This document shows, one piece after another, positions 38,062-46,858 of a stretch of 55,899 nt of DNA. Under the pieces are notes generated by a model, which saw only the letters and a list, made by a program, of their open reading frames with translations, made no database searches and was not told where the DNA came from. The position numbers and the translations under genes were made by a program. Source of the DNA: an uncultured Eubacteriales bacterium (GTDB lineage: Bacteria; Bacillota; Clostridia; TANB77; CAG-508). Numbering within the stretch: the first letter of the stretch is position 1; the number at the start of each line of letters is the position of its first letter. The stretch spans positions 1-55,899 of the forward strand of contig CASFHP010000009.1 in assembly GCA_949294555.1 (NCBI GenBank), read 5' to 3'.

Positions 38062-39318
38062 ATGAACAAGACTATGCGGATAGAGCAAGGTGAATACAAG
38101 CTTCTAAAAGATGGTAGCATTGAGGTGATACTACCAGAAGGTGAGTTAGCTAGCAATAGCAACACTTCTTCACTCAGGACAATTGAAGAGATAGAAAGAG
38201 AAGAGGATGAAAGATATGAAATTCTCTATCAATTGTCTCAAAAATTGCCAGAGGGTGTTAAGCCCGAAGATGTGGAAAATGTCGAGGCATATCCACATTA
38301 TATTCCAAAGGGATTTAATGTGGAAAACATTAAGTACAATGAAACAATTGAATTGTACTATTTACAGCAAGAGGGATACCTTCTCACATATGTTCCAATT
38401 TGTCAGTTAGAAGAGACGATAGAACGCTTTGAAATTTTTTTCAGTGAGGAATATATCATAGAGAGATGGCGGAGTACTTATACATGGTCAAGGAAAGTAG
38501 CACCACATGATAAAAAAATAGAAAATGAATTAGCAACACTACGAAGGCTACATGATACATTTGTGAAAGCATTATACAATAGGCCACTAGTTAAAGGAAT
38601 ATGGATTTTTACTTTCTATCCTACAGTGGATAGAAAGAGTAAAGAGGTAAAATTATGGCTACAACAAGGAAATAACAGAATTTTTACATCTAATGCGAAC
38701 AACATACAAGAGACAATAAAAAAGTTAATGCCAGAAAATGGAAGTTGTATTATACTAAAAACAGTGTATTATTCAATGATAGCTGTGTATTTGAAAATGA
38801 TGTTCAAACGGCTTGAAAACGGAGAAGATGAATTTTCTGAATCTGAATTAGCCATGGGAAGGAACAATCCCTATATGGAATTCCTAATGGGGAATGAGAA
38901 TTGTTTTCGAAATTTATTGAAAAACAAAGAGTTTTGCCCATGGTATAACTCTGTAGAATGGGAATATGAAGAAGGTAGAAAAAAAAGATTGATTCGCCCA
39001 GGAACTTGGACATCAGGCTTTAGAAATGAGAGACTCGATGACACTGATTTGGAACTATATAATGCATATGCAGGGGAATTATTACCGATAGGCGGTTGGT
39101 TCGAGATATTTGTTCAGGATGATTTAAAAAGTAAGAAACATCCGCCTATTGGGCTAGTCAGAAGAACGACAAATACCAAGTTGCTAAATATAAGAGGATA
39201 TTTGGATGGGCAGCTTCATTTCCTAGAAGACAAGGCGGTCGGAAATGAAATATCGTTATTTCGAAGAAGAACGACAATTGTCATGTTGCAGGAACCGGAG
39301 CAAAATCTGGTAAGCTAA
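38062..39318 (+). CDS. Hypothetical protein, unknown family
   Basis: I do not recognise this 418-residue protein. It has no signal peptide or membrane helix and is rich in Glu, Arg and aromatics. Phrases such as KGIWIFTFYPTVDRKSKEVKLWLQQ and GELLPIGGWFEIFVQDD suggest a globular alpha/beta domain. It has its own near-consensus promoter, a strong ribosome site (AAAGGAGG) and its own terminator, so it is a one-gene unit. Its codon choice (more CGG, GGC, CTA, CTC) looks a little different from the surrounding genes, which may indicate acquisition. Confidence 0.7.
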   Translation: MNKTMRIEQGEYKLLKDGSIEVILPEGELASNSNTSSLRTIEEIEREEDERYEILYQLSQKLPEGVKPEDVENVEAYPHYIPKGFNVENIKYNETIELYYLQQEGYLLTYVPICQLEETIERFEIFFSEEYIIERWRSTYTWSRKVAPHDKKIENELATLRRLHDTFVKALYNRPLVKGIWIFTFYPTVDRKSKEVKLWLQQGNNRIFTSNANNIQETIKKLMPENGSCIILKTVYYSMIAVYLKMMFKRLENGEDEFSESELAMGRNNPYMEFLMGNENCFRNLLKNKEFCPWYNSVEWEYEEGRKKRLIRPGTWTSGFRNERLDDTDLELYNAYAGELLPIGGWFEIFVQDDLKSKKHPPIGLVRRTTNTKLLNIRGYLDGQLHFLEDKAVGNEISLFRRRTTIVMLQEPEQNLVS

Positions 39319-39334
39319 CTGAAAATTGTTCAAT

Positions 39335-39366
39335 AAAAAAGACTATCTTTCGAGATAGTCTTTTTT
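39335..39366. terminator. Strong bidirectional terminator
   Basis: AAAAAAGACTATCT pairs exactly with AGATAGTCTTTTTT around a TTCG loop. The following stretch up to 39675 is AT-rich and holds only the ABC promoter. Confidence 0.9.
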
Positions 39367-39572
39367 ATGGTATATGAAAAATCGACTTTTATCTTGACCA
39401 TATATAAGATTTTTCCATATATAACAAGGTTAGGCTTCTTATAAAATTCAAATTTATTTAATAATTTCAAAAAGTGCCTTGAATTCAAGATATCTTTAAA
39501 CATGAAACAAAGTTTACCAATTAGAAAAATTATTAAGATTATGACAAATAGCAACAAATTGTCATAAAACTA

Positions 39573-39601
39573 TTGTAATAATAGATAGAAAATAATATAA
39601 T
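39573..39601 (+). promoter_or_regulatory. Promoter of the ABC exporter
   Basis: TTGTAA (39573-39578), 17-base spacer, TATAAT (39596-39601). Confidence 0.5.
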
Positions 39602-39675
39602 ACATAAGATTTAAAAAAACGCAGGGGCGAGTTCTTTTTAATGAAAAAGTGGGTTGGCCTAAAAGGAGGAAAAAG

Positions 39676-40566
39676 ATGGGATTAAAACTAGAAAATGTTT
39701 CTAAGAAGTTTGTTGGCAAACAAGCAGTAGATAATATTTCATTTGAAGTAGATAAGCCTGGTGTGTTTGGTTTACTTGGTACAAATGGTGCTGGTAAAAC
39801 AACAACCATTAGAATGTTATTAGGAATTATAAAAAAAGATACTGGTGAAATTACCTGGAATGGTAAAAAAGTGGAAAGAAAGAGCGTGAATTTTGGATAT
39901 TTACCAGAAGAAAGAGGAGTATATCCAAAAACAAAAATTTATGACCAACTGATGTATTTTGCAAAATTAAAAGGTATGAATCAAAAAGATGCAGATGAGG
40001 CAATCAAAAAGTGGGCAAAAGTATTAAAAGTAGAAGAATATATACCAATGCCAGCTGAAAAGTTGTCAAAAGGTAATCAACAAAAAATTCAATTTATGAC
40101 AGCCATTATTCATGACCCAGAATTAATTGTATTAGATGAACCATTTAGTGGTCTAGACCCAGTCAATTCTGAAATTTTAAAAAATGTTATTATTGATTTA
40201 GTAAAAGAGAGAAAATATATTATCATGTCTAGCCATCAAATGGCGTCTATAGAAGAATTTTGTACTGATATTTTAATATTAAATAAAGGAAAAACCGTTT
40301 TACAAGGTAACTTGAAAGAAATAAAAGAAGGATATAAAGCAAATCGATTAGAGTTATCAACAGATAAAAATATAGATGAATACATTAAAGAATTTAATAT
40401 GGAAATAGAGTTTTCTAAAAATAATGAATATTCTATTAAAATCGATTCTGAAGAAAAAGCTCACCAATTGTTGGAAAGATTAGTTACAAATCATATAGAA
40501 GTTGATAAGTTTGAAATTAAGAAGCCAACACTTAATGATATTTTTATAGAGAAGGTAGGTGACTAA
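39676..40566 (+). CDS. ABC transporter ATP-binding protein (NatA-like)
   Basis: The ATPase of a two-gene ABC-2 export system. Walker A is GTNGAGKTTTIR, the signature is KLSKGNQQKIQ, Walker B is ELIVLDEPFSGLDP, and the H-loop is MSSHQM. The C-terminal extension after residue about 215 resembles NatA/YhaQ-type ATPases. ATG 39676 lies behind AAAAGGAGG; an in-frame GTG at 39649 contains that site. The permease starts two bases after the stop. The substrate (Na+, peptide or drug) cannot be told. Confidence 0.93.
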   Translation: MGLKLENVSKKFVGKQAVDNISFEVDKPGVFGLLGTNGAGKTTTIRMLLGIIKKDTGEITWNGKKVERKSVNFGYLPEERGVYPKTKIYDQLMYFAKLKGMNQKDADEAIKKWAKVLKVEEYIPMPAEKLSKGNQQKIQFMTAIIHDPELIVLDEPFSGLDPVNSEILKNVIIDLVKERKYIIMSSHQMASIEEFCTDILILNKGKTVLQGNLKEIKEGYKANRLELSTDKNIDEYIKEFNMEIEFSKNNEYSIKIDSEEKAHQLLERLVTNHIEVDKFEIKKPTLNDIFIEKVGD

Positions 40567-40567
40567 T

Positions 40568-41812
40568 ATGAGAGATTTAAGAACTGTTATTGCATTTTCA
40601 ATTAAAGATATGGTAAAACGAAAATCTTTTATCATTTCAACATTAATTATTTTAGTATTAATTGTCATAGGATTTAATATACCCAATATCATGAGCATGT
40701 TCACAGATGAAACCGAATCTTCTGGAGAAACAAAGCTATTAATCGTTGATACTACAAATTTATTTGAAGGGACTTTGCCAAGTTTAAATTATATGGAATT
40801 AGGATATAATGTTCAAGTTGCCAACAATGATGTTTCCTTTGAAGATATAAAAAGTCGAATTGAAAACAGTGATATAAATGAAGCAATGATAATTGAACAA
40901 AAAGAAGATGGAACATATACATTACGATACATTGTAGAAAATATGACACAAGTAGCTTCTGTTCCAGAAGATTTAATAAATGCTATGAATACATTATACA
41001 CCAATTTGCAAATTTCAAAATTAGGTTTAACGCAAGAACAAATTGCAAGTTTATCTCCAAACTTTGAATTTACAATTGAACAAACAGAAGAACAAGAAGT
41101 AAGTGGAAATATATTTGTGATTATGCTATTGTCCATAGTACTATTCTACGCAATATACTTCTGTGCATATCAAGTATCAAGTTCTATTACAACAGAAAAA
41201 ACATCAAAAATTATGGAGACATTAGTTACTTCAACATCCCCAAGAACGATTGTGCTAGGAAAAACTATTGGTATTGGTATTGTAGGATTAATACAAATAT
41301 GTGTGATTGTTGCTGTGGCATTGATATCAGCAAATCTATTCTTAGAGCCAGAATTATTAAATTCTGTCCTAGATATGTCTATGATGACACCATATTTAGC
41401 TATAATGACGATTGTGTACTTTATTCTAGGATATTTTGCTTATGCCTTACTATATGCCTTAACAGGTTCAACAGTAAGCAAACCAGAAGACATACAATCA
41501 GCAAATACACCAGTTGCCATACTTGCTGTTGTTGGATTTTACTTATCATATTTTACTATGATGAATCCAACAAGCGAGTTAAATCAATTTGCAGCAATTT
41601 TCCCAATTTCATCTCCATTTTGTATGCCATTTAGAATTATGATGGGAATTGCGTCAACTTCAGAAATTATATTATCAATTGTTGTATTGGTGATTACAAT
41701 ATTAATCATTGCACAAGTTGCAATTAAGATTTATTCAAATGCAATACTAAATTATGGAACTAGAATGACGTTTAAAGATATTGTGAAAGTATATAGAGAT
41801 AAAAATAATTAA
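40568..41812 (+). CDS. ABC-2 type permease (NatB-like)
   Basis: The membrane partner of the preceding ATPase. One N-terminal helix (residues about 20-40) is followed by an extracytoplasmic domain of about 150 residues, then five further helices starting at IFVIMLLSIVLFYAIYFCAYQ. The cytoplasmic segment TTEKTSKIMETLVTSTSPRTIVLGK is the typical ABC-2/NatB motif. It has 414 residues. ATG 40568 stands behind AAGGTAGGTG. Judged by gene order and motifs it forms a NatAB/YhaQP-like exporter. Confidence 0.9.
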   Translation: MRDLRTVIAFSIKDMVKRKSFIISTLIILVLIVIGFNIPNIMSMFTDETESSGETKLLIVDTTNLFEGTLPSLNYMELGYNVQVANNDVSFEDIKSRIENSDINEAMIIEQKEDGTYTLRYIVENMTQVASVPEDLINAMNTLYTNLQISKLGLTQEQIASLSPNFEFTIEQTEEQEVSGNIFVIMLLSIVLFYAIYFCAYQVSSSITTEKTSKIMETLVTSTSPRTIVLGKTIGIGIVGLIQICVIVAVALISANLFLEPELLNSVLDMSMMTPYLAIMTIVYFILGYFAYALLYALTGSTVSKPEDIQSANTPVAILAVVGFYLSYFTMMNPTSELNQFAAIFPISSPFCMPFRIMMGIASTSEIILSIVVLVITILIIAQVAIKIYSNAILNYGTRMTFKDIVKVYRDKNN

Positions 41813-41834
41813 GAATAAATAGAATTTTAGAGAG

Positions 41835-41868
41835 ACTAGTTTGTATAAAAATGCAAGCTAGTTTTTTT
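41835..41868 (+). terminator. Terminator of the ABC operon
   Basis: ACTAGTTTG pairs with CAAGCTAGT, then seven T. Confidence 0.8.
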
Positions 41869-41957
41869 GGTATAGGAAATTGCATTTCACATAATGAAAA
41901 ACAAAATTGTGAATAAGAATTCAGATACAGTAAAAACTAAAGAAGAGGTGAAATGAT

Positions 41958-42101
41958 ATGAATGATTTAAAAGACCATATAAAAAAAGAATTGGAAATAT
42001 TAGAGAACATGATAAGCTTAAATAAGGAAAAAGAAGAAATAGAAAAACAAAGAAAAAAGTTAGACAACTTACTAGAAGAATATTTGAAAGACCTTGATTG
42101 A
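41958..42101 (+). CDS. 47-aa coiled-coil small protein
   Basis: ATG 41958 follows GAAGAGGTGAAATG, a good ribosome site. The peptide starts MNDLKDHIKKELEILENMIS and ends KKLDNLLEEYLKDLD, with Leu/Ile at heptad spacing, so it should form a helix or dimeric coiled coil. No family is recognised. It precedes a 17-codon ORF and an XRE regulator in the same direction. Confidence 0.5.
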   Translation: MNDLKDHIKKELEILENMISLNKEKEEIEKQRKKLDNLLEEYLKDLD

Positions 42102-42139
42102 ATAATAAATATATTCTAAACCAAAAGGAGCTGTATATA

Positions 42140-42193
42140 ATGAAAATAAATTTATCACATAAAATTGCCTCAAACAATTTGACATGTTCCTAA
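42140..42193 (+). CDS. Possible 17-aa peptide ORF
   Basis: ATG 42140 lies 9 bases behind AAAGGAG and reads MKINLSHKIASNNLTCS to TAA. It is very short and may be accidental. It is listed because of the strong ribosome site and its place just ahead of the XRE gene, where a signalling or leader peptide could sit. Confidence 0.25.
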   Translation: MKINLSHKIASNNLTCS

Positions 42194-42247
42194 TACTATA
42201 TGGAAATAAAATATACATGTATACGAAAATAATTCATTTATACATGT
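42182..42247 (+). promoter_or_regulatory. Three ACATGT sites upstream of the XRE gene
   Basis: ACATGT occurs at 42182, 42214 and 42242; the middle one is inside the full palindrome TATACATGTATA. The spacing of 28-32 bases (about three helical turns) suits cooperative repressor binding, probably autoregulation. Confidence 0.45.
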
Positions 42248-42291
42248 GACAAAATTTGATAAGATAAACAAAAAAATAAAAGGTGGTAGTC

Positions 42292-42618
42292 ATGAGAAAA
42301 CCAAGTACAATAAAAATCGGAAAAAAGCTTCAAACAATTAGGAAAAGTAATGGATATACACAAGAACAATTGGCAGAAAAAGTAGAGGTATCAGTTAGAT
42401 ATATTAGTGATGTCGAACAAGATAGAGCAAAACCTTCATACGAAGTACTTATCAAGATATGCAATATATTTAAAATTAGCTTAGATCAAGTTTTTAGCGA
42501 ATATTTAACTATAACAGAAAATAAGAGTCTGGCATATCCATTAGCAGGTTATGAAAAATTATCTGAAACAGATAAAAAAACAATTGAACATTTAATTATG
42601 TATTTTAATAAAAAATAG
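42292..42618 (+). CDS. XRE-family transcriptional regulator
   Basis: A 108-residue Cro/C1-type regulator. The HTH occupies residues about 10-65 (IGKKLQTIRKSNGYTQEQLAEKVEVSVRYISDVEQDRAKPS), followed by a short helical tail (KLSETDKKTIEHLIMYF) that may dimerise. ATG 42292 is preceded by AAAGGTGG. The palindromic sites upstream suggest it controls itself. Its targets outside this locus are unknown. Confidence 0.88.
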   Translation: MRKPSTIKIGKKLQTIRKSNGYTQEQLAEKVEVSVRYISDVEQDRAKPSYEVLIKICNIFKISLDQVFSEYLTITENKSLAYPLAGYEKLSETDKKTIEHLIMYFNKK

Positions 42619-42682
42619 GCAAGACTTCAAAATATGAAAAAATGTGGACGCTTAAAATAGATTTTTTCTTACTATTAAGAAG

Positions 42683-42723
42683 AGTATGTGTTAAAAAGAT
42701 AAAATTTTGACACATGCTTTTTT
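42683..42723 (+). terminator. Terminator after the XRE gene
   Basis: AGTATGTGTTAAAA pairs with TTTTGACACATGCT, then a T-run. Confidence 0.7.
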
Positions 42724-42789
42724 AATTATTTGTGTATACTGAAAAGAAACTTTTAATTCAACTCTGATGATGTTTTTATGTCAAAGTAC

Positions 42790-42818
42790 TTGACAGTTTA
42801 CAATAATAAAGATAAAAT
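42790..42818 (+). promoter_or_regulatory. Promoter of rny
   Basis: TTGACA (42790-42795), 17-base spacer, TAAAAT (42813-42818). Confidence 0.65.
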
Positions 42819-42903
42819 ATATACTGTAGGAAAAAATATATTTAAAAAAACATATATATTTATTTCGAACATTGAAAATTAAATAAGAAAGAGGTGTATG
42901 ATT

Positions 42904-44445
42904 ATGACTATTGTAATCATTATCGCCGCTGTCTTAATCTCACTTGCAATAGGATTTCTAGTAGGAATGATATACAGAAAAAAAGTTGCAGAATCTAAAA
43001 TTCAAGGGGCAGAAAATGAAGCAAAAAGATTAATTGATTTAGCGAAAAAAGAAGGCGAAAATCTTAAGAAAGAAGAGATTTTTAAAGCTAAAGAAGAAAT
43101 TATGAACAATAGAAAAGAATTAGATCAAGAGATTAAAGAAAGAAGAGGCGAAATACAAAAACAAGAAGCAAGACTAATCCAAAAAGAGGAAAATTTAGAA
43201 AGGCGTTCAGAAAACTTTGAAAAAAGAGAACAAGAATTAGAAAAAGACAGACTAAGTATCGAAAAAGAAAAAGAAGAATTAGATAGGTTACATGAACAAG
43301 AAATGGTCGAACTTCAAAAAATAGCATCTTTAAGTAAAGAAGAGGCAAAACAAAGATTACTTGCAGAAATGGACAAGGAATTGACAGCAGAAAAAGCAGC
43401 ATTAATCAGAGAAAAAGACCAAAAGGCAAAAGAAGATGCTAATAAAAATGCAAAAGAAATTTTATGTTATGCCGTACAAAAATGTGCAGCAGATCATTCA
43501 CAAGAAACAACCGTATCAATTGTGCCACTTCCTAATGATGATATGAAAGGAAGAATTATTGGTAGAGAAGGTAGAAACATAAAAGCATTAGAAACATTAA
43601 CTGGAATTGATTTAATAATCGATGATACACCAGAAGCTGTTGTATTGTCAGGATTTGATCCATTAAGAAGAGAAGTTGCAAGAATTGCATTAGAGAAATT
43701 AATTGACGATGGAAGAATTCATCCAGCAAAAATTGAAGAAATGGTAGAAAAAGCCAAAGAAGAGTTAGATGCAACCATTAAAGAAGAAGGAGAAAGAGCT
43801 GTATTAGAAACAGGTGTCATTGGATTACATCCAGACATAGTGAGACTAATTGGAAAATTAAAATACAGAACAAGTTATGGACAAAATGTATTAAATCACT
43901 CAATAGAAGTTTCAAATTTAGCAAGAATTATGGCCGAAGAATTAGGGTTAGATGCAAAACGTGCTAGAAGAGCAGGGTTATTACATGATATTGGAAAAGC
44001 ATTAGACCATGACATGGAAGGAACACACGTAGAAATTGGTGTGGAAATATTGAAAAAATATAAAGAAAATCCATTAGTTATCAATGCGGTAGAAGCACAT
44101 CATGGAGATGTTGAACCACAAACATTAGAAGCTGTTTTAGTACAAGCTGCAGATGCGATTTCAGCATCAAGACCAGGTGCTAGAAGAGAAACATTAGAAG
44201 CATATATTAAAAGATTACAAAATCTTGAAGAAATTGCAGATTCATTCAATGGTGTTGAAAAATCTTTTGCTATACAAGCTGGTCGTGAAATTAGAGTAAT
44301 GGTAAAACCAGAGAAAATTAATGATGACCAAATGACAATATTAGCAAGAGATGTGGCTAAGAAAATTGAAAGTGAAATGGATTATCCAGGACAAATCAAA
44401 GTTAATGTTATTAGAGAAACAAGAACAGTAGATTATGCAAAATAG
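42904..44445 (+). CDS. rny: Ribonuclease Y
   Basis: The membrane-bound endoribonuclease that starts mRNA decay in many Firmicutes. An N-terminal membrane helix ([22 protein letters not shown]) is followed by a long Glu/Lys coiled coil (residues about 30-190), a KH domain with [24 protein letters not shown], and the HD domain with [29 protein letters not shown] and EAHHGD. About 513 residues is standard. I prefer ATG 42904, seven bases behind GAGGTG; ATG 42898 sits too close to the site. The ymdB gene downstream is its usual Firmicute neighbour. Confidence 0.97.
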   Translation: MTIVIIIAAVLISLAIGFLVGMIYRKKVAESKIQGAENEAKRLIDLAKKEGENLKKEEIFKAKEEIMNNRKELDQEIKERRGEIQKQEARLIQKEENLERRSENFEKREQELEKDRLSIEKEKEELDRLHEQEMVELQKIASLSKEEAKQRLLAEMDKELTAEKAALIREKDQKAKEDANKNAKEILCYAVQKCAADHSQETTVSIVPLPNDDMKGRIIGREGRNIKALETLTGIDLIIDDTPEAVVLSGFDPLRREVARIALEKLIDDGRIHPAKIEEMVEKAKEELDATIKEEGERAVLETGVIGLHPDIVRLIGKLKYRTSYGQNVLNHSIEVSNLARIMAEELGLDAKRARRAGLLHDIGKALDHDMEGTHVEIGVEILKKYKENPLVINAVEAHHGDVEPQTLEAVLVQAADAISASRPGARRETLEAYIKRLQNLEEIADSFNGVEKSFAIQAGREIRVMVKPEKINDDQMTILARDVAKKIESEMDYPGQIKVNVIRETRTVDYAK

Positions 44446-44471
44446 AAAAAATTTTATATGTAAGTAAAAAG

Positions 44472-44506
44472 ATAGAACTCAGATTTTAATTGGGTTCTAT
44501 TTTTTT
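44472..44506 (+). terminator. Terminator of rny
   Basis: ATAGAACTCA pairs with TGGGTTCTAT, followed by a T-run. Confidence 0.8.
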
Positions 44507-44507
44507 A

Positions 44508-44608
44508 TTGAATAGGAAACCAATATGAAACTTTAAGTTACGCAACTCAAAGTGAAAACAAAAATTAATATTTTGCTTTCAAAAGAAAAAATACTTTTTC
44601 CTATTCAA
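44508..44608. repeat. 101-bp region with 12-bp terminal inverted repeats
   Basis: TTGAATAGGAAA (44508-44519) and TTTCCTATTCAA (44597-44608) are exact inverted repeats directly behind the rny terminator. The interior is AT-rich with no coding signal. Confidence 0.4.
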
Positions 44609-44716
44609 CAAAAAAATAACATTTCGCAGAAAAATTGCAAGTTTTCAACTTCAAGCTTGCAGAATTACGAGAAATATAGTATGATAGAAAAGATAAAGAA
44701 GAAAGAAGGAATGAAG

Positions 44717-45487
44717 TTGAAAATATTAGCGATTGGAGACATCATTGGAGAAACAGGAATTAAAGAATTAAAAAATAAATTATACCAATTAAGACAAAAA
44801 GAAGAAATTGACTTTGTAATTGTCAATGGAGAAAATGCAGCAGAAGGAATGGGAATAACTGAAAAAAACTTTAATGATATTATCTCTCAAAATGTTGATG
44901 TCGTTACGATGGGAAATCATACATGGGGTAAGAAAGAAATTTTTAAATTTATTGACCATCCAAAATTAATAAGACCAGCCAACTATCCAAAAGGTGTTGT
45001 AGGAAAAGGATATGGGATATATACATGTAAAAATAAAAAAATAGCAGTTATCAATTTAATTGGACGTGTTTATATCAACATTTTAACAGACAATCCATTT
45101 TTAATTGCAAAAGACATCATAAAAAAGATAAAAGAAAAAGTAGATATCATTATTGTGGACTTTCATGCAGAAGCAACGGGAGAAAAAGTAACTATGGGAT
45201 ATTATTTAGATGGTTCTGTTACAGCCATTTTTGGAACACATACACATGTCCAAACAGCAGATGAAAGAATATTACCAAAAGGAACTGCATATATTAGTGA
45301 TATAGGTATGACAGGACCAAAAAATTCGGCATTAGGGATGGATGTATCAGTGACCATAAAACGATTTGAAACAGCATTACCAGAAAAATATAAAATGGCA
45401 ACAGGAGAATGCATGTTAAATGGTGTTATATTTGATGTAGACGAAAATACAAACAAAGTAAAAACAATTACTAGAATTAATATGTAA
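44717..45487 (+). CDS. ymdB: YmdB metallophosphoesterase (2',3'-cyclic nucleotide phosphodiesterase family)
   Basis: A calcineurin-like phosphoesterase; the Bacillus homologue affects biofilm versus motility choice. Metal-binding motifs are visible: LAIGDIIGETG, VNGENAAEGMGIT, VTMGNHTWGKKE, VDFHAEATGEK and FGTHTHVQTADERILP. TTG 44717 gives the family start MKILAIGDIIG and lies six bases behind AAGGA; an ATG two codons earlier touches that site. About 256 residues is the normal length. Confidence 0.93.
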   Translation: MKILAIGDIIGETGIKELKNKLYQLRQKEEIDFVIVNGENAAEGMGITEKNFNDIISQNVDVVTMGNHTWGKKEIFKFIDHPKLIRPANYPKGVVGKGYGIYTCKNKKIAVINLIGRVYINILTDNPFLIAKDIIKKIKEKVDIIIVDFHAEATGEKVTMGYYLDGSVTAIFGTHTHVQTADERILPKGTAYISDIGMTGPKNSALGMDVSVTIKRFETALPEKYKMATGECMLNGVIFDVDENTNKVKTITRINM

Positions 45488-45561
45488 GAAAAGCACATAC
45501 AAAAAATGTCGAATTAAAAGTTTTATTGCGATGAAAACCTATAAATTTTTATAAAAAACAC

Positions 45562-45590
45562 TTTACACGAATTTCCAGATATTGTAAAAT
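45562..45590 (+). promoter_or_regulatory. Promoter of spoVS
   Basis: TTTACA (45562-45567), 17-base spacer, TAAAAT (45585-45590). It looks SigA-like; I could not support a SigH site. Confidence 0.5.
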
Positions 45591-45643
45591 ACAAAATATA
45601 AGAGTTGCAACAAAAAAATAAAAATTATAGGAGGCAAAAGAAA

Positions 45644-45907
45644 ATGGAAGTTTTAAAAATTTCATCAAAATCAAACCCTAATTCAGTAGCAGGAGCGATA
45701 GCTGGATTAGTAAAAGAATCAAACAAAGCAGAAATGCAAGCAATCGGAGCAGGAGCATTAAATCAAGCGGTAAAAGCAGTTGCAATAGCAAGAGGCTTTG
45801 TAGCACCATCTGGTGTAGACTTAGTATGTATACCTGCATTTGCAGAGGTAGAAGTAGAAGGGGAAGACAGAACAGGTATAAAATTGATAGTAGAATCAAG
45901 AGGATAA
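45644..45907 (+). CDS. spoVS: Stage V sporulation protein S
   Basis: A small Alba-like protein needed for normal spore coat and late sporulation timing in Bacillus. The sequence MEVLKISSKSNPNSVAGAIAG, with QAIGAGALNQAVKAVAIARGFVAPSGVDLVCIPAF, is highly conserved across Firmicutes. It has 87 residues. ATG 45644 follows TAGGAGGC. This supports a spore-forming host. Confidence 0.97.
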   Translation: MEVLKISSKSNPNSVAGAIAGLVKESNKAEMQAIGAGALNQAVKAVAIARGFVAPSGVDLVCIPAFAEVEVEGEDRTGIKLIVESRG

Positions 45908-45918
45908 GAGAATAAATA

Positions 45919-45950
45919 ACAGACTACGAAATGATAGTCTGTTTTGTTTT
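45919..45950 (+). terminator. Terminator of spoVS
   Basis: ACAGACTA pairs with TAGTCTGT, then TTTGTTTTT. Confidence 0.8.
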
Positions 45951-46099
45951 TGTCCATTTGGGGACGTTTCCTTTTGAGACATTTTTATGCAAAGTTCTGC
46001 TTGCTAATAAAAATAATAGAAACTTTATTTTTATATTTTTAAGAATACTAAACTTTACACAAAAATGTCTCAAAAGGAAACGTCCCCAAATGGACAAAA
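45948..46099. repeat. REP-like palindrome with GGGGACG core
   Basis: Arms of about 39 exact base pairs start TTTTGTCCATTTGGGGACG at 45948 and end with the complement at 46099; pairing continues imperfectly to AAAGTT. It belongs to the same general class as 15073-15192 (GGGGAC core, GTC ends) but with a different body. The reading frames inside it on both strands are by-products of the palindrome. Confidence 0.7.
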
Positions 46100-46182
46100 T
46101 GGCACTTGACATTTCTTAGATATTGTGAAAAAATACAAAAAGCAAGTAAATAGCAAAACTAAAAAATAAGGAGGACTAAAAA

Positions 46183-46644
46183 ATGGAAAAAAAGAGAGGA
46201 TTTGAAATTGCAAAAGGGTATGAAGATAAAAATATTAATCTACCAATAAGAAAAACAAAATATAGTGCAGGATATGATATAGAAGCAGCAGAAGATACAG
46301 TAATTCCAAGTTTTAAAAAAGGGATGAACCCAACACTAGTAAAAACAGGACTAAAAGCATATATGCAAGACGATGAAATGTTATTATTATATAATCGTAG
46401 TTCTAATCCAAAAAAGAAAGGATTAATTTTATCAAATAGTGTAGGAGTAGTGGATAAAGATTACTATGGAAACCCTGATAACGATGGTCATATTATGTTT
46501 GCTTTTTATAACATAAAGGAGGAAGATGTGGTTATCAAAAAAGGGGAAGCCATTGGACAAGCAATTTTCCAAAAGTATTTAGTAACAGATGACGATGTAG
46601 CAGAAGGAGAAAGACTTGGAGGATTTGGTTCAACAACAAAATAA
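46183..46644 (+). CDS. dut: dUTP diphosphatase
   Basis: Hydrolyses dUTP to dUMP, keeping uracil out of DNA and feeding dTMP synthesis. The five trimeric dUTPase motifs can be read in order: AGYDIEAAE, NRSSNPKK, GVVDKDYYGN, GEAIGQAIFQKY and the C-terminal RLGGFGSTTK. It has 153 residues. ATG 46183 follows AAGGAGG. The catalytic Asp in VVDKDYYG is present. Confidence 0.93.
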   Translation: MEKKRGFEIAKGYEDKNINLPIRKTKYSAGYDIEAAEDTVIPSFKKGMNPTLVKTGLKAYMQDDEMLLLYNRSSNPKKKGLILSNSVGVVDKDYYGNPDNDGHIMFAFYNIKEEDVVIKKGEAIGQAIFQKYLVTDDDVAEGERLGGFGSTTK

Positions 46645-46715
46645 CCATCAAAAAAACCATGAAAAAAATTTCCTTTAGAGCTGCAAGGGTTACAACGAAA
46701 ATATACAAAAAAAAT

Positions 46716-46747
46716 AACGGTATTTGCTTTGACTTTTACCGTTTTTT
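46716..46747 (+). terminator. Terminator of dut overlapping the carD promoter
   Basis: AACGGTA (46716-46722) pairs with TACCGTT (46737-46743), then T-run. The -35 of the next promoter lies in its loop. Confidence 0.55.
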
Positions 46748-46757
46748 GTTGTATAAT
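46729..46757 (+). promoter_or_regulatory. Promoter of carD
   Basis: TTGACT (46729-46734), 17-base spacer, TATAAT (46752-46757). Confidence 0.65.
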
Positions 46758-46858
46758 AAATATGGTTAAAAAATCCAATAAAGTTATAAAAAGGTATTGA
46801 CATAACTTTATTATATTTTTCTGCCAAATAAATTAAAATGCTGAAAGGAGTGACTTAC

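Noticed and set aside
42140..42193. Treating the 17-codon ORF as a confirmed signalling peptide
   Set aside because: Only the ribosome site supports it; length is too short for a confident call, so it is listed with low confidence.
45924..46119. Overlapping open frames on both strands of the spoVS-dut gap
   Set aside because: They are produced by the palindrome itself, have no ribosome site and mirror each other.
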